NCBI GenBank assembly: GCA_023334545.1
Contig: JAADVB010000060.1
Coordinates: 1 to 64,000 of the forward strand
Origin: Salisapilia sapeloensis
Taxonomy: Eukaryota > Oomycota > Peronosporomycetes > Peronosporales > Salisapiliaceae
DNA: 64,000 bases
Direction of reading: 5' to 3'
The translations under genes and the position numbers were made by a program. A model generated the notes under the pieces. It was not told the DNA's origin. It was given only the letters and a program-made list of their open reading frames with translations, and did no database searches. Below, piece by piece: positions 9,805 to 19,545 of this stretch; within the stretch, counting starts at the first letter, position 1; the number at the start of each line of letters is the position of its first letter.

Positions 9805-10279
9805 ATGCGACTTCGACAGCTTATGGTGCTCAGTCGAGACGTAGCCAAGTCTCGTGAATTCTTTGAGCATGGTCTAGGCCTACGTCTACTCCGGTCGTCC
9901 GACTCGTTCGTGGAGTTTGATACACAGGCTGGAGCCCCTCTATGCATCCAACAAGCCCACAGGTCTGCTTGTCACCTCTCACTAGCTTGCTGATCCATTG
10001 ACGCTCGGCATAGTGAAGCAGCATGCAGCACAGGCTATAGTCCATTTCTCAACTTCGACATCCAAGACCTGGATGAAGCGATTCCTCGACTCATCATGAT
10101 GGGCGGCATCATGGATGGACCGATCAAGTACCCAGCGCATGGCAAAGTACTTCTTCCTATAAACTATCTTCATCGCCAAGTATAATTGTATTAAATAGGT
10201 CGCGTCCATGCGGTCTCCGGATGGACTGATGATTGGACTATACGAACCAAACTCGTGGGATACCGTCACGTCTGCATAG
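9805..10279 (+). CDS. VOC / glyoxalase-fold small protein
   Basis: Three exons, 9805-9962, 10014-10146 and 10199-10279, with introns of 51 and 52 nt, give 123 residues. The spliced protein has the beta-alpha-beta-beta-beta outline of the vicinal oxygen chelate superfamily: a start of the type VLSRDVAKSREFF, a strand ending SFVEFD, then a second half with SPFLNFDIQDLDEAI, a loop with GPIKYPAHGKVASMRSPDG and a final strand LMIGLYEP. This resembles glyoxalase I or bleomycin-resistance-like proteins, but too little is seen to assign a substrate or all metal ligands. The first donor is GTCTGC, weaker than most here; the reading frame across both joins is clean. It shares a 121-bp divergent promoter with the tail-anchored gene. 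Confidence 0.7.
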
Positions 10280-10333
10280 ATAATAGACCAACGATGGATT
10301 TTTCAATTACGCTTTCGTCGTATAACGCAAGAA

Positions 10334-12096
10334 TTATATTTGATGGAGACTAACGCGAGCGAATGAGTGGGCTCCTTTCTTGTGCCGAAGTGATCGTCTT
10401 GGGTAGCATGCAGCGCACAAGTCATAGTCAAAGCAGACGCTACAGGAATGGTTAGTACGATGTTGAGTCTGTATGGTTAGGTGGACGTACTTGCAGGTGT
10501 AGTAAGGTGTCGCTGGATCAACAATCTCCGAGTCACATCCATCGCATCGGATACCGACGACTGGTTCGTCTAGTCTGTCACTTTCGTCGCTATCATCGAT
10601 CGTAATCACCGTCTGCCCGTTGTCTGTTACTTGCTTCTGTGGCATCCATCCACATCGATCGAAGCATATTCCACTTTTCTTGTGCTCATGATGCTCACAA
10701 CTCACTCTCGCTTTCTTCCCTGGTCCACCCTTCATCTTCCATCCACACATGTCAGCAATGCTCCGGACGACTTGATCACACTCGCCTAAGAGCGACATCT
10801 CAAAATCCTCTTCTTCCACGTCATCTTCATCTTTAAAATTGGCTTCTTTATTCCTATGCTTCTTCTTTCGTTTAATCGGTGTCTTATTTATGACGATCTG
10901 GGGGATATTCGTCGGCAAGAAGGCTGGGATCTCCGATACTGGTGCCACCTTCAATGAAGTCCCGAGGATCAGCAATAGATCTGCTTCCAGTCTATCTTTC
11001 GTGATACTTGCACTAACGAACTCTGGTAGCTTTTCGCCAAAGAATGTGATCTGAGGCTTCAAAATGCCTCGACAAGTCGGGATGGAGCAAGTGGGGACAA
11101 CACCTGCCTGAATGGCTTGAGACAACGACTCGGTGGGCACGACGATCCCACACTTGAGGCATTTGGACCTGGCAAAGCTGCCATGACAAGCGAGAGATTT
11201 CGTAACTCCTGCTTTCTCTTCTAACCCATCGATATTTTGCGTATAGACTCGTAGTAGCTTTCCCTGGTCTTGTAGTAATTTGAGGAATCGATGGGTTGGT
11301 GACGGAGCGACGGTCGTTGGGTTAAATACGCTGCGTACGACTTGATAGAATGGCGAAGGATCGCGACGAAAGTACTCGATGTCAAAGACACATTGCGGAT
11401 CCGGTAGATCTAGTCCCATGTGCTCGACCATTGCGTAGACGCCGTTGGGCGAGCGAAAATCTGGGATGCCACAAGACACACTGATGCCTGCTCCAGCGAT
11501 AACTAGGATCTTACGTGCTCGCTGGATAGCACGACCGACATCTGAAAGGGATTTGATGTTCGGACGAGGCTGTGATAGCCCTCGTGCAGTCACGAGCGAG
11601 TCATTTAGACACTAGAGTATAAAGTTAGTCGATATCGCTAGGATGGTCTGTGCGATGGTTACTTCACGACAGCTATTGGCACCCAAGGTAGCCCCGGACG
11701 GAAGGGCTGGTCGACATCGGTTGTGGTACCTGCGAATGGATGGATGAGACAATTTTTTTTGGCTTTCTTAGAAATGGATCATCAAGTAGCACCGTACCAT
11801 CGATGGCAGACATCACATTGGACGAATGGACTACCACAGACACGATGGCATACGAAGCAATCGCGCTTTTTCTTTGATTTCCGCCTAGAATTCTTCGTCC
11901 GGACGGAAGGTTTCCCACTTTCGTCGTCAATTGCCGTTCGACGTCGTTTGTGGTCGCTCACTTCGTACTCACTATCTGAAGCCTCCCCTTGAGACGATGA
12001 GGAGGATGAATAAGTCGGGATGGCGTCACCCGAGACTAAGGTCGCATAGTCGATATCTTTTAGCTTGGCTTTTCGAGTAGGTCGCCTGGAACTCAT
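10334..12096 (-). CDS. PHD finger - sirtuin (SIR2) - ZZ zinc finger fusion protein
   Basis: Four exons on the minus strand: 11798-12096, 11663-11729, 10491-11611, 10334-10439, giving 530 residues; introns are 68, 51 and 51 nt. Exon 1 ends inside a PHD finger, completed only by splicing: CFVC, CDVC, then HRWYHNRC, then CREC. The SIR2 domain follows: GAGISVSCGIPDFRS, TQNIDGLE, a CHGS catalytic His, a structural zinc site (CLKC, CSIPTC) and GTSLKV. After a basic/acidic linker comes a C-terminal ZZ finger (CDGC, TCNVC, DYDLCAAC, then a His pair). It should be an NAD-dependent deacylase; the PHD and ZZ parts suggest chromatin targeting through histone tails. The third intron has no in-frame stop, so it reads through if unspliced. 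Confidence 0.85.
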
Positions 12097-12651
12097 TTTT
12101 TGTCTAGGTACCTCGACGGAGGATGACAAAGGTATAGAAAAGTGCTGCCTTTGGATGTCTATTCGAGATTGGGCAGGAAGAAATTAAATCGATTTGTTTT
12201 ATTTTGGCATGTACCGTGTGCCACGAATGTGGGCGAAAGGTATATTGAAAGGAAAGACTTTTGTGGACATCAGATGCGAGTACCTGACGGTGGTTTCAGC
12301 TTTAACTGATCTCGACGGAAGAGTGGCGTCCAGGAAGTCGTTACGAACCAAATCAGATTACGTCATAGAATTGATTTGGATGGAAACCTAGAAGTAGGTA
12401 CATGTCTGTATCCGATACATGACTGCATGGGACCTTGGCGACTTCTATCTCCTTTTTCTGGTAACTTTATGGAGAAAGTAGGTGGATGTCTTCCTCTTCT
12501 GACGATACAGTCCAGAGAGATACCTCGCGAACATACGATGGAAGAGTCAATAATGCTCCTACCAATTCGATTGTGCACATCAACTTGGTGTCAAGATCAT
12601 TTCTGCTTTTGCATCGTCCGAGTCACATCTCCCTCCACCTCCTGATTCGAC
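12097..12651. promoter_or_regulatory. Divergent promoter region between the sirtuin fusion and the secreted 2OG-like gene
   Basis: About 555 bp between opposed starts. Several short open frames occur, none with protein-like features. A pyrimidine-rich run (about 12605-12645) precedes the secreted-protein ATG. Confidence 0.35.
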
Positions 12652-14262
12652 ATGGTCAAGCTGTTTGGACTGAGTATCACTGCCGTTTCGCTCATCCTTG
12701 CGCAAGTGAGTGCCCTCGACTCGTACACTGTTCCATCCGTGGACTATACCAAGTTACAAGAACAGTCGACGACGGACAAGGCCACTGAATCCGATGCATC
12801 GGCTCTACTTGACGCTCTCCAGAAGGATGGTATCGTCTCGTTGAGTAACATCCCGGACTATGCCGAAAAGCGAGACGCGTACCTGAAGGCTGCTGCCGAG
12901 TGCGCCGTTTTAGCTCAAGCGAACGAAGCTGACTTCCTCCTCCACCGGACGCTACAGGACGGCACCAAACGCTATACTGTCAGTACGGAGAGTGGTCGAA
13001 AGCTGAAAGAGGCTGCGCAAGACACGGTCGACACTTGCCCAGGTTACCTCGAGGCTTACCAGTCTTTCAGTCAAATCGTGGAAGATGCTGTCGCCAACAT
13101 CGGCAGTGCGTTGGACGCTACGGCTGCCTTTAAGATCTCGTCTGAGAAACTCACTGCTCGCCAGCTAATGGAAGACTCTGTGCACCTGGATCACTTCCAC
13201 GCGTATGAAGCTGCTCCAAAGTCTTCTCGTCGTCTAGAAGACAGTGACCTGTTGTCGCTAGAGATGCACACCGATAACGGTCTGATGATCGCCATGTCTG
13301 CGCCAGAGTACTTTGACGTCTCAAGTGACAACCAAGTGACGAAAAAGGAAGGTGATGGGGCTGGATTGATCATTAAGACGCAGGCTGGGGAACGGGTCAA
13401 GCCGGACCTCAAGTCCGACGAGCTTGTGCTCATGTTGGGCGAAGGTATCAACTCGTGGATCCACACGAGTCCGGAGCTTCATCCGGTTGAACACGGTATG
13501 CAATATCCAGAGTCGGTCACGTATACGGATGAAGGCCACAAGACACTTCGTGCTTGGTTTGGAAAAATGATTTTACTGAACGCTATGCAAGAGATGGCCA
13601 ATTCTGGTATGTCTTTTGATGAGTACTCTCGTCGCACCACTCGCTACCTACTGGCGTCCAATGCTGACAACGACGCTTTTGCCTCCGTTGCCTGTCCACC
13701 GCATCGCCATCTGCAGTCTTCGGATGACCAATGCCAAGTACGCAAATGTACGATGAAGGAAGGTGTGACAATGGACGACATGGAGCACTCGTGTAATATA
13801 ATGTGCAACCACGACAACGGAGAAGACGATGACAAAATGAAGGCACAGTGTAAGAAACAGTGTGACTGTGAAGATGCCACTGAAGATGGCCAACGCTGCT
13901 GGATGTTGTGTGTCGCCGACTTGGATGAAGATGCGTGTCCACTAGACGCACAGGAATGCGATCTCGGCTCGGACTTTGAAAGCATTGGTGTGTCGTGCAG
14001 TTCGGGAGGAAACTCTTCGTCTAAGAGTGACATGGGTCACATGCACATGAGTGGCAGTGGCATGGATCATATGCACATGAGTGGCAGTGGCATGGATCAT
14101 ATGCACATGAGTGGTGCTTCATCCTCTAAGGAGGAAGTAAGTAAGTCAGAGTCCAGCACTGGCTCTGCTTCCGAGAGTGGAGGATCTGACTCGAGTGCTA
14201 TTGCCGTCGCTTCGACGGCACTTTCGGCTATTGCGGCCACCTTTGCTATTCTCTTCCAGTAG
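12652..14262 (+). CDS. Secreted, probably GPI-anchored 2OG-Fe(II) oxygenase-like protein
   Basis: A 536-residue intron-less frame. Residues 1-22 are a signal peptide. Residues about 30-310 match the outline of isopenicillin-N-synthase-type oxygenases: a helical N-terminal part, then MHTDNGLM, whose H206 and D208 fit the iron-binding HxD, then GLIIKTQAGE, then LVLMLGEGINSWI and a distal His candidate at H277 (ELHPVEHG). The arginine that usually follows this His to bind 2-oxoglutarate is not seen. Residues about 345-460 hold many Cys. Then comes a Met/His/Gly/Ser repeat and a Ser/Gly linker. The C-terminus is a hydrophobic tail after small residues, typical of a GPI signal. Thus a cell-surface protein; catalytic activity is uncertain. 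Confidence 0.72.
   Translation: MVKLFGLSITAVSLILAQVSALDSYTVPSVDYTKLQEQSTTDKATESDASALLDALQKDGIVSLSNIPDYAEKRDAYLKAAAECAVLAQANEADFLLHRTLQDGTKRYTVSTESGRKLKEAAQDTVDTCPGYLEAYQSFSQIVEDAVANIGSALDATAAFKISSEKLTARQLMEDSVHLDHFHAYEAAPKSSRRLEDSDLLSLEMHTDNGLMIAMSAPEYFDVSSDNQVTKKEGDGAGLIIKTQAGERVKPDLKSDELVLMLGEGINSWIHTSPELHPVEHGMQYPESVTYTDEGHKTLRAWFGKMILLNAMQEMANSGMSFDEYSRRTTRYLLASNADNDAFASVACPPHRHLQSSDDQCQVRKCTMKEGVTMDDMEHSCNIMCNHDNGEDDDKMKAQCKKQCDCEDATEDGQRCWMLCVADLDEDACPLDAQECDLGSDFESIGVSCSSGGNSSSKSDMGHMHMSGSGMDHMHMSGSGMDHMHMSGASSSKEEVSKSESSTGSASESGGSDSSAIAVASTALSAIAATFAILFQ
14031..14114 (+). repeat. Tandem 30-bp repeat coding for a Met/His-rich decapeptide
   Basis: Two identical 30-nt units (14041-14070 and 14071-14100) are followed by a partial third. 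The unit codes for MHMSGSGMDH, so the peptide carries closely spaced Met and His, a pattern seen in some copper- or other metal-binding segments. It lies between the Cys-rich part and the Ser-rich anchor of the secreted protein. Confidence 0.9.
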
Positions 14263-14755
14263 CTACATATGGGCTAGAGCTGAACCCAATACGTTTGAAC
14301 CATTCAATCAATGTTTTCCTTGTTCATGATGCAAAGCTGCGTATATGAAATAGTTTGTGCACTTTAATTTTCTCCCACCACTACTTTATTTCCGTAACAC
14401 CTTTATCCACGTTCAGGACTAACCAAATCCAATCGACTAGGTTCAGCCCGTGGTCTTGATCTGGAAATACATCATGACTGTAGCTGATTGAGATTTCTAG
14501 GAAGAAGGTAAACTCGGTGAAATTGAGATACCCCATTCAAACATTTGCTATGTTACAGAGCACTAAGGTGATGTTGAGTACCTCGCATAATAGTTGTTAT
14601 CAAGGTTACGGAAACTTGAAAGACTGCTTTGTAACCACTTCAACACAACTTCAATAAAGTGCACATCTACCTTTTTATCTGATTCAATCGTAATTTAAGC
14701 TGAAGAAGTCTTTCCGTATCTTAATGAAGATCCTTCCCCTTTTATCTCTGCCACT
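14263..14755. other. Intergenic, AT-rich, nothing recognised
   Basis: About 490 bp between the secreted 2OG-like gene and the ankyrin pseudogene. No frame with protein features was found. Confidence 0.4.
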
Positions 14756-16729
14756 GTGATCATTCAGAGTAAGCAGCTCCAGTTTCCATCTCTACCTGAT
14801 GAAGTTGCTGGATCTATCACTGCTTTTCTTGATTCGACGCCAAACAAACGCCTTTTAAAAGTAAGCGGGTTCAAGTCGAATCACCTTCTTCAGCGACTGT
14901 GCATCCTCGTCGAGTGCTCCTTCCCTCGTCGCGAGTGGGATTTTGCAGTTGCCAAAGCTGCTAAAGATGGTCGATTTAATAATATAACCGTTCTTCATTC
15001 CTTTCGTCCACAATGGTGCTTCCCGTTGGCAGCACTGGAAGTCGCTGCCATTCAAGGCCATTTGATTGTAGCTCAGTGGATGTATGCCAATCGACTGTTA
15101 GCATCACTTACCTAATGAAGTATTCGTCATGCAGCTAAAGAAGGCCACCTACAAACAATCCAATGGCTCCATTCGCTTAGAGACGCCATGCGATGGACAA
15201 CGCGTGCAGTGGAGGGCATCTCGTGCTAGCTTAATGGCTCCACCATAATCGAAGTGAAGGATGCACGACCGGTGCTATGGATGGAGCTGCAACGAACGGC
15301 CACTTGCGTGTATTGGAATGGCTAGAAGAATACTAAAACGAAGGTTTTACGATTAAAGCAATGGGGCAGCTCTCAACGGCCACATCCACATTCTTGAATG
15401 GTTATCGAGTCGAATGATACAAAAGGTCCTACAACGTTATCTCATATGCTCGAACAGGCCGCCAAGAATGGTCGTTTAGAAACAATCGAATGGCTGCTTG
15501 CGCATCGAGATGAGAAGCTAGTATATACAAAGGCGGTTGAGGAGGCGGTACCGAAAGATCAATTGAACACCGTTCGATTTCCCTTTCGGCAAGTTCCAGC
15601 GGAGAAACAAGAGGGATCGAGGAGGAATTTACTGAGTAGAAGCAAGTGTAAGACGGGTGTGAATGTACTGCGTTGGTTACTGCCCAAGACTATTTCACAG
15701 AACAAACCTGTTAGTCTTATACTCGACAACTGTGCTCGTAAAGGTAATATCGACTGCCTTCGTGCGCTCCGTGAGCATTATCTAGAAACTTTGGAGCACA
15801 AGAAGCATAAGTTGATATGGGATGCAGTCAAGCACAATCAAATGTTTGTTGTAGCAGATCTTTTTGGTATATTGCAGGACGATAAAGAAACGTATGATCG
15901 GCTCGAACTAGTCACGCAACTCTATGCTATCGACCCAAATGCTAATACATATCCTGTGGAAGATACAGCAATACGAGAGGATGATATCGAGACATTATCT
16001 TTCTTTTTAGAGAGAAAGATGGCAAATGAGCGTTCCTGTACTCTACATGCAACTAGACATGGTTGTTTGAAGACGATTTAATTTCTCTTCGAGGAGTTAT
16101 TCTATGATCCAGAATATCTCATGGACACGGCAGCGGTTAATGGATACATGAGAACCGGTACGTCCACATGTCTGAAGAAAACGGAGGCCACAGCCGGTCG
16201 TGATCATCTCCCAATGGTCAAGTGGCTGCGTGCTAACCGAACGGAAGAGTTTCTTGACGGTGCCATGGATGCTGCAGCTGCCAGTGGAAATCTCGACATT
16301 GTCCAGTATCTCCACGAGGACGGCGACGAATATTGCTCTATTAAAGCGATGAATGAGGCAAACACGAATGGGTATCTGAATGTCGTCGAATGGTTGCATG
16401 CAAGTCGGTCGGAAGGATGTAACGAAATCGCAATGGGGTTCGCTCTCGTATACGGACGTATCGATGTCGTCAAGTTCCTTAATAAGAATCGGACAGAGGG
16501 ATGCGTAGAGTACGGCTTGCATTGGGCAGCCTCTTATGGTCATTTGGATTTGATCACCTACCTCCATCGCAATAGACCAGAGACATTTACGCTTAGTGAG
16601 ATTCATTGGAATGAAGAGGAGTTTAAGCATGAACTAACCCGATGGCTTCAGAAGCATAACCCAGATTTCTCCAAATGTCAAGACTGTCAGCGAGAGGTAC
16701 GATCAAAGAAGAGATGTCGTCTAGATTGA
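14756..16729 (+). pseudogene. Degenerate ankyrin-repeat protein gene
   Basis: Ankyrin-like repeats of the oomycete type (patterns such as AAATNGHLRVLEWL and ANTNGYLNVVEWLH) continue across about 2 kb in the same direction but in changing frames. The first open part (14756-15115) has no ATG and ends in a stop. From 15116 to 15400 the repeats are only readable by changing frame and crossing stops. A 15398-16081 frame follows, ending at an in-frame TAA (16079-16081), after which the same frame continues with further repeats to 16729. The last part ends in a basic Cys-containing tail. The relic would have been an intracellular scaffold-type protein. Some of the breaks could be missed introns, but I found no GT-AG pair that repairs them all. 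Confidence 0.8.
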
Positions 16730-17218
16730 GGCCGTGGGCAAACGACCGAGGGAAGATCTGACTAGTTCTGATTTCAATGAATATTCGCGCTTTACATCTT
16801 AGCTCGTTTAGTTAAGTTCATTTGAAGTCATTTCCGAATAGAATATCTTCATCGACATTATACTGACGCAAAGACGCAGCTACTTGATGTATTAGAGCTG
16901 TGGATATTCTTCTGTGGGAATTACTCCTGCCTAGGTCCAATCGTTGGTCTGAAGCTGGGCAATATCATGATCGAAGCTACTCGTGATTTTATCTAGAAAG
17001 AAAGTCAAATCGGTAAGACTTGAAAATGTTCATGTCGTAATTGACCAAATTTGGAGGTTATTGCGGCCATATTGAGTAGATCTGTCAGCACTGAGACCGA
17101 CTGCAGCAATCATTACGATAAAAAGTATCAATATTGAAGAAGATCATGAAGGCATTGATTAGGAGCTGAGTTAACACCTAATGATAGAAGAATTGAACAA
17201 GAAAACAATAGCTTGACG
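16730..17218. other. Intergenic, nothing recognised
   Basis: About 490 bp of AT-rich sequence between the ankyrin relic and the 3' end of the sterol desaturase. No domain-like frame is seen on either strand. Confidence 0.4.
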
Positions 17219-18010
17219 TTACTCCTTTTTAAGACCGGCATGGTTGCCCAAAGTACTTGGCTTTTTAAACGAGCCACCGATGCGATCCCAGACTGTCGTA
17301 TACTGGCCATAGTTGTAGTTAAATTCAGCATGGTGCAGCGTGTGGTGGGCAGCACCGTTGATAATACTGTTGTCCGAGACGTGGAACTCGTCGTGGATGC
17401 TGATTGTCCAATAGTTTACCGCCAGGAAGAGGCACAAGTACGTCACACGATGCATTGGAAACACCATGATAAAGAGGTGGTATGGAAGGCTCTGTAGGAA
17501 GCCATCGACGGGGTGGAAAGCGTGGGATGCAAATGGCGTTGGTACAAGCCACTTGTGATGATCTTTGTGCAGATGCCGATATACTTTCGGGTGATGCAGT
17601 CCACGGTGAATCCAGTATATGAGCGTATCGGAGAATAGGAGAAATAAGAAGACTGAGAAAATCAGATAGCCCCATCCGTACTCATCGACACTTGTGTAGA
17701 GCAACGTATGACCTCGAACTTCGGCTAGAAACCACGGCATCATGAGAACCATCATGAGTGGTATTGCATACACCGATTGCTCAATCTCTTTCCTCATTTG
17801 ATTCGGCAGGAACTTGGGGTGCTTCATCAACTCTTTATCAAACAAAAAGGTGTACGCGAAGTATCCTCCTGAAATATACAGAAAGTATCCACCAGCAACC
17901 GTCAGTCCTGATATGGACATCAACTGACGCATAATATCGTCTCGCGGCATCGAAGCCGGATACATGGTATCGAGAATGTACTCATCGGCAATCTCTACCA
18001 CGAGGTCCAT
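17219..18010 (-). CDS. ERG3: C-5 sterol desaturase-like membrane di-iron enzyme
   Basis: 263 residues from ATG 18010 (an upstream in-frame TTG is not used). Several hydrophobic spans surround the three histidine clusters of the fatty acid hydroxylase / sterol desaturase family: HRGLHH (H-x3-H), HKDHH (H-x2-HH) and HHTLHH (HH-x2-HH). All are intact, so the di-iron site looks functional. Length and box spacing fit ERG3-type lathosterol 5-desaturase, an ER enzyme. Other members of the superfamily such as C-4 methyl oxidase are less likely by box sequence. Peronosporales are generally sterol auxotrophs with a reduced pathway, so a complete gene here is notable. Its promoter is shared with WRAP53 (172 bp between starts). 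No intron. Confidence 0.85.
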   Translation of the reverse strand: MDLVVEIADEYILDTMYPASMPRDDIMRQLMSISGLTVAGGYFLYISGGYFAYTFLFDKELMKHPKFLPNQMRKEIEQSVYAIPLMMVLMMPWFLAEVRGHTLLYTSVDEYGWGYLIFSVFLFLLFSDTLIYWIHRGLHHPKVYRHLHKDHHKWLVPTPFASHAFHPVDGFLQSLPYHLFIMVFPMHRVTYLCLFLAVNYWTISIHDEFHVSDNSIINGAAHHTLHHAEFNYNYGQYTTVWDRIGGSFKKPSTLGNHAGLKKE

Positions 18011-18182
18011 CGCACTACGGTCTCTTTTGTACAAATCTATACTTAAAATTCGTGGTTCCCATCACAATCGTGCTATCGTAATCCGAATCCATCTTCCTTA
18101 TCAGTTGAAGTTTGGCTCATTTTACTTGCGCTAATGAGCTTTTCGCTTTTTTATCGGAACAGACAGGTACTTGGACACGAAA
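18011..18182. promoter_or_regulatory. Compact bidirectional promoter with paired Inr-like motifs
   Basis: 172 bp between two opposed start codons. It holds GCTCATT on the plus strand (18115-18121), the core of the oomycete initiator-like element (consensus GCTCATTYBNCAWTTT as I recall it), followed by TTACTT. Only 11 nt further on is AATGAGC (18133-18139), the same heptamer on the minus strand. The plus copy lies 62-68 nt upstream of the WRAP53 ATG and the minus copy about 125 nt upstream of the desaturase ATG. Confidence 0.5.
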
Positions 18183-19528
18183 ATGTCAATGCCGGTGGAG
18201 GTGAATGAGGGGACTTTGGCACCTATTCAGCCGTTCGTATACGCTCCTACGAGAGCGAAAATATCTTCGAGTTACCATGTATATGAAGAGCTGTATGAAA
18301 ATGAGAAATTGGGCAAACAGAACTTCACGAAGGGCGTCCAAGTGTCTCCTGATGGTCTTTGCATGCTTACGAATAGCGAAGATGGTATCATGCGACTATT
18401 TGAGTGGGATGAATCGGAAGGTGCAAGTGAAAAGGATCATGTAGGATGTATATGTGCATTTGAATGGAAGACTAAGTGCTGATAAGCTGATACCTTAGCG
18501 ATCAACGCTGCAGATGCAAGAAGGGGGTACCGTCTATGACTTTACATGGTATCCTTACATGACTTCTCAAACGCCAGAGTCATGCATCTTCATCACGACA
18601 AGCCGAGATCAGCCAGTTCACATGTGGGACGCCTATACTGGACAGGTATCTTTGTTCGCTTTCTACATGCTATATAAGCATAACACCCTACATTCCACCA
18701 GCTACGAGCTACATATCGAGCATACGACCATCTAGACGAGCTGGCTCCAGCCAATTCAGTCGCATTCAGCACGTACGGCGACAAAATCTTCATGGGCTTT
18801 GACCGTATGATCCGGTGCTTCGACATTACACGACCGAGTCGAAATTTCTCGTCCAGACCTCTGAGTAAGACCCGCCGATCGAGAGAAGGCCAGCGAGGCA
18901 TCATCAGCTCTATTCACTTTAATCCAGATCAATCCAAGTACAAATTATATTCCGTCACGATGGTACTAGCACTAATGGAGATGGTAGGATCTATGCTGCT
19001 GGATCGTATGCTGGCACGACATATATATACTCAGAGGACGAAGGTGAAGAGTTATTAGCGATGAGAGACCATGAAGGTCGAGGCATCACACAGGTCCAAT
19101 TCTCACCAGACGGTCGATTGCTGTGCACTGCTGCCAGACGTGATGGACAGCTTCAATTGTGGGACATTCGACAGACAAGAGAAGTCGTGTACACTTTGCA
19201 TCGCACAAACGATACGAATCAGCGATTAAACTTTGACTTTCACTGTGGTGGGAGGTACCTTGTTACAGGTAGTCAAGATGGACGCGTCTTGCTGTATGAT
19301 TTGATGGATGGCAGTCTCGTGGACGATCGGATCCAATTGTCTGACGCTACGAATGGGATCAGTTTCTTCCCAGATCAGACGAGAGCTCGAGTGGCAGTGA
19401 CGACTGGTCAAAGACACTTCGAGTTACCTGAAGACATGGAAGATAGCGATGGAGAAGAGCAACAAACGTGGCAAAATACGCTGCAAGTGTTTGAGTATGC
19501 AAAACAAGTGAAAGAAGTAGGAAGCTAA
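18183..19528 (+). CDS. WRAP53: WRAP53/TCAB1-like WD40 protein
   Basis: Four exons (18183-18440, 18499-18645, 18702-18937, 18988-19528), introns of 58, 56 and 50 nt, 393 residues. ATG 18183 is the first ATG; the open frame extends upstream only to a TTG. WD40 repeats carry family-typical segments: YDFTWYP, WDAYTGQ, AYDHLDEL, GQRGIISSIHF, GRGITQVQFSPDG and LWDIRQ. In animals WRAP53 binds the CAB box of scaRNAs and telomerase RNA and takes them to Cajal bodies. The third exon join was chosen because it gives KIYAAGSYAG, which matches the family; the unspliced frame does not. The protein is shorter than the human one because the N-terminal tail is short. Its stop is only 17 bp from that of RBMX2 on the other strand. 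Confidence 0.85.
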
Positions 19529-19545
19529 ATAGATGTCGACGTGAT

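Noticed and set aside
9132-9857. 241-codon plus-strand frame
   Set aside because: Runs antisense through the tail-anchored gene and into the VOC start; no ATG-supported protein features.
14860-14885. tRNA B-box-like string (GGGTTCAAGTCGAATC)
   Set aside because: No matching A box or cloverleaf at the right distance, and it lies in the ankyrin coding relic.
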